From positions 1 to 5,980 of the forward strand of contig PXEI01000465.1 in assembly GCA_003564775.1 (NCBI GenBank): a stretch of 5,980 nucleotides of DNA, in the 5' to 3' direction. Positions 1 to 5,745 of this stretch are shown here, in pieces; the stretch's first letter is position 1, and each line of letters opens with the position of its first letter. Both the position numbers and the translations under genes were made by a program. Below the pieces are notes generated by a model. The model made no database searches, was not told the DNA's origin, and worked only from the letters and a program-made list of their open reading frames with translations. Source of the stretch: Spirochaetaceae bacterium. Its GTDB lineage: Bacteria; Spirochaetota; Spirochaetia; DSM-27196; SLAA01.

Positions 1-504
1 CTCCATGTACTGCTGGAGGCGTTCAAAGAGCTCAGGATCACTCTGAACGGCCATGGCTATCTCGTTGAAACGCTCAACCTCAAGCCCAGCCTCGGACACT
101 ACCGTTTGGATCTCGGCCTGCATCGCTTGCTCAACCTCACCAATGGAACCAATAAGGCTATCATAGGTGTTACGCTCGCCATCGCTGACGTCGGCAGGCA
201 TGTCAAACTCAGGATTGTTCAAGGCGTTGTGAATCTCGTTGAAGCGTGCGGTATCGAGTTCGGAACTCTCTACCATCTCATTTACTTCGGTCTGAGCCTC
301 AAACTGAATCTCTTGCAGGTCGCCCATTGCGTCCGCAAAATTAGCCAGCTCGCCGTCACTCACGTCTATCTGTGCTTGCTGAGGCGGTGCCTCGAAACCG
401 GTCTGAGCAAGGACCGGCGCTGCAAGAACCATGCTCAACGCCCCAATGACGGCACCCATAATGAGCGGGGTAACCGCTCGTTGTGTTCTTCTTTTCTGTT
501 GCAC
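1..504 (-). CDS. Secreted protein with two tandem DUF4168-like repeats (3' end outside window)
   Basis: The open frame runs off the left edge, giving 168 residues without a stop. The chosen start is a GTG at 504-502 because GGGAG lies 7 nt upstream and a signal peptide follows at once. That peptide has a basic start (QQKRRTQR), a hydrophobic stretch at about residues 12-29 and a VLA|Q cleavage site after residue 33. The mature part is acidic and probably helical, and falls into two similar units at about 48-100 and 106-160. Each starts with SDGE and carries an (R)FNEI element (88-91 and 146-149) followed by a P-E segment. The SDGEL start and the FNEIA...SDPEL end resemble the DUF4168 family of exported proteins of unknown function. 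It lies 43 bp after the small lipoprotein gene and is probably co-transcribed with it. The function is unknown; I am confident of the reading frame and export, moderately so of the family. Confidence 0.85.
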   Translation of the reverse strand, partial: MQQKRRTQRAVTPLIMGAVIGALSMVLAAPVLAQTGFEAPPQQAQIDVSDGELANFADAMGDLQEIQFEAQTEVNEMVESSELDTARFNEIHNALNNPEFDMPADVSDGERNTYDSLIGSIGEVEQAMQAEIQTVVSEAGLEVERFNEIAMAVQSDPELFERLQQYME

Positions 505-511
505 TGTTGTA

Positions 512-516
512 CTCCC
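512..516 (-). promoter_or_regulatory. Ribosome binding site that decides the GTG start
   Basis: The minus strand reads GGGAG seven bases before the GTG at 504-502. No in-frame ATG lies between this site and the signal peptide. The next in-frame ATG falls inside the hydrophobic core at residue 16 and would remove the basic N-region, so GTG is the better start. Confidence 0.7.
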
Positions 517-547
517 TATTTGTGACTCATGTTTGATCAACGCAACA

Positions 548-676
548 TTAAAAGCTGTCGTCTTGCTCCATCGGCTGATCCAGTGGCTCACCGAAGTCTC
601 CTTCCACCGGTTCACAGGCGAAGAAGAGAAGACTCATCGATCCAATCAACAACATACTCAATAGAAGTTTTTTCAT
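548..676 (-). CDS. Very small predicted lipoprotein (42 aa)
   Basis: This short frame reads from ATG at 676 to TAA at 548. A strong Shine-Dalgarno, AAGGAGG, lies 7 nt upstream (684-690), which argues for a real gene despite its size. The product starts MKKLLL, continues as a hydrophobic stretch to residue 20, and reaches Cys21 in the context LLFFAC, a lipobox-like site. Cleavage before Cys21 would leave a 22-residue, strongly acidic lipopeptide (CEPVEGDFGEP...) with one Cys and no visible domain. Phe at -3 and -2 is unusual for the proteobacterial consensus but closer to the relaxed spirochaetal lipobox. It is the first gene of a likely two-gene unit with the DUF4168-like protein. Small lipoproteins of this kind, such as entericidins, sit in the cell envelope, but I see no specific match and assign no function. 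Confidence 0.75.
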   Translation of the reverse strand: MKKLLLSMLLIGSMSLLFFACEPVEGDFGEPLDQPMEQDDSF

Positions 677-697
677 TTCACTTCCTCCTTGCTTTGA

Positions 698-710
698 TAC
701 ACTGAGTGTA
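698..710. promoter_or_regulatory. 13-bp perfect dyad, candidate operator
   Basis: TACACTGAGTGTA is a perfect 6-1-6 inverted repeat located 22 bp before the lipoprotein start codon. A one-base loop is too small for an RNA hairpin, so a protein-binding site is the more natural reading. It shares the ACTGAGT core with a second dyad at 726-734; the two centres are 26 bp apart. On the minus strand TACACT also resembles a -10 hexamer, but no matching -35 is correctly spaced. The regulator is unknown. Confidence 0.35.
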
Positions 711-725
711 CGCAAGGCGTGTCCA

Positions 726-734
726 GACTGAGTC
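726..734. promoter_or_regulatory. 9-bp perfect dyad, second candidate operator
   Basis: GACTGAGTC is a perfect 4-1-4 inverted repeat with the same ACTGAGT core as the dyad at 698-710. A 9-bp palindrome alone is weak evidence; the shared core and closeness to the first dyad are the reason it is listed. It lies between the end of the signalling operon and the lipoprotein start. Confidence 0.25.
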
Positions 735-787
735 GGAGTTGTGTTAAGACTAGGTCAAGATCGCAAGAAAAACGTGCGGTTATGAGA

Positions 788-3076
788 TCATTCGGACTGC
801 TCCGAGGCATCTGATTGCTCAGGTCGGTCAAAAACCACGGTCACACCCGGCAACTGAATGACATCACCCGGCTCAAGGTTACGCCGTGTTGTCGGTTGGT
901 TGTTCACCGCTACGGGCTGCACACTCACAACGGTGTAGCTGCCCTTCTTTTCATCAAATACAATGGTTGCATGTCTATCTTGCATGTCCGGAGAATGGCT
1001 AAGCGTGATATCTGCCTCAGCACTCGCCCCGATAACGGTCTGCTGTCCGGTTAGATTAAGCACCTGGGTGGACCGGCCGCGCGGGTCTAAAATCTCAACA
1101 TTCGCCGAGCCACGCCGATTGAGAAACCGCAGCCGTGCAAGAGCGGCGGCAAGCAACGCTGCAACCAGAAAAGGGATACCAAACAGGGGGCCAAAATCTT
1201 CGCGCGGGAGGCCAAAGAGGGTTCCTGCATAGTAGCTACGTTCCTGCTGGGCTCTGCCCAATGGGCTCTCCATAACTACCCTCAGGTAGCGTTGCTCGGT
1301 GGGTGTTATGGTTGCCCGGTAGCGTACGCGGTACTCTTGAAGAATGCGTTCCCGAATGTCGGAGTAGATTACTCCGAGCTCATGGCCATCGGCGGCGTCG
1401 TAGACGAGCCCCCCGCCAGTGCCAGCGATCTCTTGGAGCATAGGATCGGTGCCACCTGCAAAGCTAATACCAAATACCCCAACCGCGCTACGCTGCAGTT
1501 GATCAAGCATTTCCCCCGCAGTAACAACCTCTTCTCCATACTCCGGATGCGGCTGACCACTATACACCGTGAATGGATAGTTTTCACCATCTGTAAGAAC
1601 AAGGAGCGCTCGCCTACCCTCGGCCGTCTCCAGACTTTCTGTCGCCAAGGAAATTGCCCTGTACAGTTCGGTGTAGGCCTCGTCCGAGTCCGGCTGCATA
1701 ATTGATTCAAGTAAGAGCTCAACGGTGCGCAGTGAGTCTGTAGCCTCGGTCAGCAGCCTGTAGTGTGTATTGAACTCGGCCAGCGCTACGCGGTCTCTGG
1801 GATTATCAATTTCCTGGAGAAAGCTACGTATCGCAGCCTTCACTCCGGCCATTCGTGTTTCGCCTGGATCCTGGGTCGGCCTACCACCTGGGGTGTCGTA
1901 CATACTTCCGGAGTTATCTACAAGCAAGAGCACCGTGATGCCCTCGGTTTCAGCGGCGCGCTCCTCCACCTCCAGAACAGGAACCTCGATGTATGTCTCC
2001 CCATCGGACGACTCGTAGACTCGCAGATGATCCGCGCTCAAACCCTCAATGGGACTGCCGTCGGCGTCGGTAATGCCAAGGTATATGTCTACCGTTTGGT
2101 GAGTCAGCAAACCGGCCGTATTCACCTGCGCAACGCGAAGATTCTGAGCCTGCAACCGGCCAGGGCCAACCACCAACGTACCAAGAAACGCCACCATGAG
2201 AAGCAGGAGTGGTCGAAACAGAAACTTGGCGGTTCCAATCTGTATCACATCGTCAAACTTGAGTACCTGCTGCGCATTAGCCACAACGTGTTTGTCATTA
2301 ACCTTGGTCGGGTGATCCTCGCTCAATGCCAAGAGTGTAAGCTGACCCTTGAGCTCCCTCACCTCTGCGTGTCTTTCAGCAACTCGGCCATAGCCAGAGA
2401 GAAACACATCGTTCCCTCGCCATTCCCCAATGCCAACACTACGTTGATTGAGGATAAACTCCTTCCCTTTGTGCAAACCATTCAAGAGGCGTAGCAGACC
2501 GGTACTCTGTCGGCTTTCGACCAGGCTATACATGCCACTCACAAAAAGTCCATACAACAAAAGACCCACCGGACGCGCCACGACTTCAGGGAGCCAGTAC
2601 GGCACAATCTCAATGGCCGCACCACCAAGCAAGCCTCCGAAAAAGCCGCCAACAACTCCCACACCGGCGCGCCGCCATGAAACTCGCCGAATACCCTCGG
2701 AAGCCCCTACACATAATCCCAGGACCGCCCAACCGAGCGCCCGTGAGAACGCAATACCTACCGAGTCAGGATCACTGAGCAGGAACAGAACCATCTGGCC
2801 GATAAAAAACCCTAAGGCGCCTCCACCCGCACCTATAAGCACCCCAAGGCCCGCCCCACTTAGAATTCGCCGCGTGACCCCGGCAATCATGCCGTCAATC
2901 ATGCCAAAGAAGCCGCCCATGATAGCCCCAAAAATGGCCCCTGAGCTGAGACTGAACAAGAGGTAGGTTGAAAAGAGGTGCTGTAGGCTGAGCATGAGCT
3001 CCACTGCGGGCCACACCGCAAGGCCACCCAAAACTCCCATAGAAAGATACACCAAGCGACGGATCAGTATCGACAT
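788..3076 (-). CDS. Membrane scaffold: glycine-rich TM domain, FHA, external VWA, FHA
   Basis: This 762-residue protein starts 10 nt after the kinase gene with a good Shine-Dalgarno (AGGAG at 3083-3087, spacer 6). Residues 8-186 hold about six Gly-rich membrane segments whose Arg-rich loops (69-70, 130-136) fit a cytosolic N-terminus. A first FHA-like domain follows at about 203-288 (FLSG, ERHAEVR). A hydrophobic segment at 289-306 ending RLQAQ resembles a signal peptide. The presumed outside part begins with a beta-rich region (about 325-370) and a VWA domain (about 380-580) with an intact metal site: DNSGS at 387-391, Thr469 and Asp496 (LTDGEN). Together these resemble the acidobacterial-type VWFA-related domain. 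A last membrane segment (about 628-648) leads to a second FHA-like domain (about 658-750) and an acidic tail. Probable role, by inference: envelope scaffold or sensor working with the adjacent kinase and phosphatase. Domain calls are firm; the role is not. Confidence 0.92.
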   Translation of the reverse strand: MSILIRRLVYLSMGVLGGLAVWPAVELMLSLQHLFSTYLLFSLSSGAIFGAIMGGFFGMIDGMIAGVTRRILSGAGLGVLIGAGGGALGFFIGQMVLFLLSDPDSVGIAFSRALGWAVLGLCVGASEGIRRVSWRRAGVGVVGGFFGGLLGGAAIEIVPYWLPEVVARPVGLLLYGLFVSGMYSLVESRQSTGLLRLLNGLHKGKEFILNQRSVGIGEWRGNDVFLSGYGRVAERHAEVRELKGQLTLLALSEDHPTKVNDKHVVANAQQVLKFDDVIQIGTAKFLFRPLLLLMVAFLGTLVVGPGRLQAQNLRVAQVNTAGLLTHQTVDIYLGITDADGSPIEGLSADHLRVYESSDGETYIEVPVLEVEERAAETEGITVLLLVDNSGSMYDTPGGRPTQDPGETRMAGVKAAIRSFLQEIDNPRDRVALAEFNTHYRLLTEATDSLRTVELLLESIMQPDSDEAYTELYRAISLATESLETAEGRRALLVLTDGENYPFTVYSGQPHPEYGEEVVTAGEMLDQLQRSAVGVFGISFAGGTDPMLQEIAGTGGGLVYDAADGHELGVIYSDIRERILQEYRVRYRATITPTEQRYLRVVMESPLGRAQQERSYYAGTLFGLPREDFGPLFGIPFLVAALLAAALARLRFLNRRGSANVEILDPRGRSTQVLNLTGQQTVIGASAEADITLSHSPDMQDRHATIVFDEKKGSYTVVSVQPVAVNNQPTTRRNLEPGDVIQLPGVTVVFDRPEQSDASEQSE

Positions 3077-3082
3077 CCTCTA

Positions 3083-3087
3083 CTCCT
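3083..3087 (-). promoter_or_regulatory. Ribosome binding site of the FHA-VWA gene
   Basis: AGGAG lies 6 nt before the ATG at 3076 and overlaps the last base of the kinase TGA stop (3089-3087). This placement supports translational coupling with the kinase gene. Confidence 0.7.
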
Positions 3088-4715
3088 CATTGCTCGGTTC
3101 TTGCCGCCAGCCCAACGTTGAGCAGCAACCGAGTCTGCTCTGGATTGAGCGCCAGACTAAATTCCTTGGGCCTATAGTCTGAATGCTCAAACCGAAAGCG
3201 GTAGGTGCTACCGCTCCGCAACTCGACTCCAAGCTGCTCGTTCCATGCACGCCAACGATTCCCAACAAGTACCGAAACCCGTACTGAGTCGCCAAGCCGC
3301 CGTCCGGTCGTGCGGTCGCGTACGTCAAAATCTACCACAAGTGGAAGCTCAAGGAGTTCCAGGAACTCAGCCGTAATCCGTTCCGCGTTCTCGGCTCGAC
3401 CAGGCACCACGAAGCGAGAACTACTCAGCTGACGAATGGAGGCCAACTCAAAAGCGTGCCACGATACCGAGCCGCCGGTCTCCACCTTCAGCCGATATGC
3501 TCCTGCAGGAAGCTGCCGCCGCGGAGCGTTAAATACGTAAAACTGCTGCGTTTCCAGCTCCGGCACAGCTGCAAACTGAACCCGCCCGTTGGGAACTGCT
3601 GGAATGCTGTCGTTGTCGTCAACGAACAGATGTCCGGTAACCTGTATGTCGCGCACATCTCTATTGAGTTTTCTCACCCGGACGGTGACATCCAGCGCTC
3701 CATACTCTCCAGGCATAAAGAGCTCCCGATGATAGCCCTGGCTCACGCCCCAGGCCGCCCCAAGCGCTACTGGCAACGCACACAGCAGCACCACCGCCGC
3801 GACAAAGCCCTTGCTCCGTCGGACCTGGCCCGCCGTCTCCTCTCCCGCCACATAGCGCTTGATCTGCGCTGTAGCACGCCCATGAGGCTTCAGCCTCAAA
3901 TGCCGGTTAATGCGACGGATCACCTGGTTTAGATCTGCAAAACGTCGTTCCTGCCGCGGCTTGAGCAGCCGCCGAATGAGCCTGGCGGCAAACACCGAGA
4001 CCTGTGGATTCACTCGCCGCGGGCGTAGATATCGACCTTTCTGAATCTTGGCCACGACCTCGGCCGAGAATGAAGACGGATACGGCTTTTTCCCGGTAAC
4101 CATTTCGTACAGCACAACGCCCACAGAGTAGATGTCTGCCCGGTGGTTCACCGCACGGGTGTTGTGAAACTGCTCAGGAGCCATGTAGCTAGGCGTCCCC
4201 AGGGTCATACCCTCGCGGGTAAGCTCGGACGGTGCCTCGCCAGTGTGAATTGTCGCAATGCCGAAATCGACAAGCTTCACCTCGCCTTCATTCGAAATAA
4301 GAATATTGGCAGGTTTAATATCGCGGTGCACCACTCCCCGTTCGTGAGCATATGCCAGGCCACGACAGACCTCCCGGACAATGAGCAGAGCCATGGCACT
4401 GGGAAGGTAGCGCCGCTGCTGTATGAGGGTTTCAAGCGAAACACCGTCGACATACTCCAGAACGATGTAGTACGACGAGCCTTCTCGAAAATGGTCGTAG
4501 ACATCGACTATTGCGTCATTTCGCAGATCCATCATGATCTGCGCCTCTCGCCTAAACCGTTCGCGAATGTCCGCACTTCCCCGCAGGGTTAGTTTCTTAA
4601 TGATGACGGTACGGTCAAGCGTCGGGTGCTGCGCGGTGTAGACCGCACCCATACCGCCCTGGGCCAGTTGTTTGAGGACGCGATACTTTCCAATAGACTC
4701 AATCGCCTTAGCCAT
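3087..4715 (-). CDS. Membrane-anchored Hanks-type Ser/Thr protein kinase
   Basis: The 542-residue product phosphorylates proteins on Ser/Thr using ATP. Residues 9-270 form a complete kinase domain: Gly-rich loop AQGGMGAVY (18-26), the VAIK-type lysine in VIIKK (Lys40), alpha-C Glu57, catalytic loop HRDIKPAN (130-137), DFG (150-152), APE (179-181) and DIYSVG (194-199). It is an RD kinase, so activation-loop phosphorylation is expected. A single membrane helix (about 303-323) places residues 325-542 outside. That part is beta-rich, has no PASTA repeats, and its end (GSTYRFRFEHSDYRP) faintly resembles a PEGA-type beta domain. The start at 4715 is preferred over an in-frame ATG at 4766 because AAGGTG lies 7 nt upstream and the kinase fold begins at once; the longer version would add 17 unrelated residues. 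It overlaps the phosphatase gene by 8 nt and precedes the FHA-VWA gene by 10 nt. Confidence 0.95.
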   Translation of the reverse strand: MAKAIESIGKYRVLKQLAQGGMGAVYTAQHPTLDRTVIIKKLTLRGSADIRERFRREAQIMMDLRNDAIVDVYDHFREGSSYYIVLEYVDGVSLETLIQQRRYLPSAMALLIVREVCRGLAYAHERGVVHRDIKPANILISNEGEVKLVDFGIATIHTGEAPSELTREGMTLGTPSYMAPEQFHNTRAVNHRADIYSVGVVLYEMVTGKKPYPSSFSAEVVAKIQKGRYLRPRRVNPQVSVFAARLIRRLLKPRQERRFADLNQVIRRINRHLRLKPHGRATAQIKRYVAGEETAGQVRRSKGFVAAVVLLCALPVALGAAWGVSQGYHRELFMPGEYGALDVTVRVRKLNRDVRDIQVTGHLFVDDNDSIPAVPNGRVQFAAVPELETQQFYVFNAPRRQLPAGAYRLKVETGGSVSWHAFELASIRQLSSSRFVVPGRAENAERITAEFLELLELPLVVDFDVRDRTTGRRLGDSVRVSVLVGNRWRAWNEQLGVELRSGSTYRFRFEHSDYRPKEFSLALNPEQTRLLLNVGLAARTEQ

Positions 4716-5745
4716 CAAAGAGCACCTTATTCTTTTTGAGCTCCAACACATCGCGCTCGGGATCAAACAACCTGTTCACCGGGGGCGTTGCGGCAATGTA
4801 GCGTGATGGATTATGAAACTGTACATATCGCCCGCCAGCCCGGAGAGCATAGAGGTTCTCAACGGGTCGATGTCCACCCAAATAGACAGCCTCCTGCGGC
4901 TCGCAGTGCCGCAGGTAGTGACCCAGCATGGCGTATACCGATCCAGGCTCGGCCTGGTCGTTGTCGGTCCAGGTCAAACCCTCGACAACGTCGGGAGAGC
5001 TTCGGTACTCAATAACTTCCTCGCGCTCAAAGAACCGTGCGGGCTCGGCATGACTCACAAGAAAAGATGATCCGACCGCAAGGAGCGGCAAAGACTTTTC
5101 CAGCCGGTACACTGCCTCCAGGGGTGCCCCGGGGTAAAAACGTTGCATGTACTCGGCGACCATCGCCCCTTCAAGCACAAACTTACCGAACGCATGATTC
5201 CCTTCACCCTCTTCATTGCTGATGTTCTCGTGGTTCCCCTTGAGTCCGTGCACGTTGTCAGGGTAGGCCTGTTTGAGCAAACCAAACACCTGCAGCACGC
5301 CCAGGCTCTCGTTCATTTCTTGATCCATGGCCGCGTGTTTCTTAAAACCGCCGGTGAACTCCTCAAATGCGTGCATCCAGCGATCTCGTGCCCGGGCCTC
5401 GGCATGCACGTAGTCACCCACGAAAAGAAGTTGTGCACGCCCGGAGTCCAGAGCATAGAGCAGCGGCTCATCAACTCCATGGTCCGGATACGAGGCAGAA
5501 AGCGCCGACAGAACCAGCTCTACCCGTCCATGGATATCTGGTAGTGCTACAAGCGGCAGCTCCGGCCGCAGATACACCACCCCACCAGGAAGCCCGCCTG
5601 AGTCTGCCGGTCGCAGCTGTGCACCCTCGTTGTCCAAGACCGCACAGGCAGCCTTCAACGCAAGGGCCATGTCATCTGCAGCTGGCGGTGTGCTCCGTTC
5701 GGATATGTTACGGAGTGTCCTGATGAGCGCACCGACGGTACTCAT
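4708..5745 (-). CDS. PPP-like metallophosphoesterase, probable protein phosphatase
   Basis: The 345-residue product carries the ordered metal-binding motifs of the calcineurin-like phosphoesterase superfamily: DIHG (70-73), VGDYV (109-113), GNHE (170-173), SHAEP (231-235) and GGHRP (290-294). Their order and spacing resemble PPP-type Ser/Thr phosphatases, and there is no signal peptide or membrane helix, so it should act in the cytosol. The PPP signatures are altered: Pro replaces the Gly before DIHG, and GDYVHAEAR stands where GDYVDRG is usual. It therefore belongs to a divergent subfamily. The natural inference is that it reverses phosphorylation by the kinase encoded directly downstream (8-nt overlap), though hydrolysis of a small molecule or nucleotide cannot be excluded. 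The ATG at 5745 shares one base with the upstream TGA (TGATG) and has no clear Shine-Dalgarno, suggesting translation by re-initiation. Confidence 0.88.
   Translation of the reverse strand: MSTVGALIRTLRNISERSTPPAADDMALALKAACAVLDNEGAQLRPADSGGLPGGVVYLRPELPLVALPDIHGRVELVLSALSASYPDHGVDEPLLYALDSGRAQLLFVGDYVHAEARARDRWMHAFEEFTGGFKKHAAMDQEMNESLGVLQVFGLLKQAYPDNVHGLKGNHENISNEEGEGNHAFGKFVLEGAMVAEYMQRFYPGAPLEAVYRLEKSLPLLAVGSSFLVSHAEPARFFEREEVIEYRSSPDVVEGLTWTDNDQAEPGSVYAMLGHYLRHCEPQEAVYLGGHRPVENLYALRAGGRYVQFHNPSRYIAATPPVNRLFDPERDVLELKKNKVLFDG
4723..4728 (-). promoter_or_regulatory. Ribosome binding site that decides the kinase start
   Basis: AAGGTG, inside the end of the phosphatase gene, is 7 nt before the ATG at 4715. 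It favours this start over the in-frame ATG 51 nt upstream at 4766. Confidence 0.6.

Noticed and set aside
106..525. Plus-strand open frame of 139 codons
   Set aside because: It is antisense to the DUF4168-like gene, with no ribosome site and Leu/Cys/His-rich composition typical of a shadow frame.
516..530. ATG-started mini-frame (MSHK) before the DUF4168-like gene
   Set aside because: It is only four codons, has no Shine-Dalgarno and is not in frame with the signal peptide.
533..540. 8-bp palindrome TTGATCAA between the lipoprotein and DUF4168-like genes
   Set aside because: Short, contains the common GATC palindrome, and shows no flanking symmetry. Expected by chance.
753..758. Sigma-70 -35 box TTGACC on the minus strand
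   Set aside because: No -10-like hexamer occurs at 16-18 bp spacing, so a canonical promoter is not supported.
760..835. Possible intrinsic terminator after the FHA-VWA gene
   Set aside because: A 5-bp stem (TCGGA/TCCGA) overlaps the gene end and a T5 run occurs about 20 nt later, but the two are not adjacent. The 4-bp CGCA/TGCG stem around the T run is too weak. No convincing stem plus U-tract.
1763..2494. Plus-strand open frame of 243 codons
   Set aside because: It is fully antisense to the FHA-VWA gene, whose domains are clear. The plus-strand translation shows no domain and implausible composition.
4716..4766. Extended kinase start adding 17 residues
   Set aside because: The extra residues lie fully inside the phosphatase gene, resemble no kinase N-terminus, and the 4715 start has a better ribosome site.
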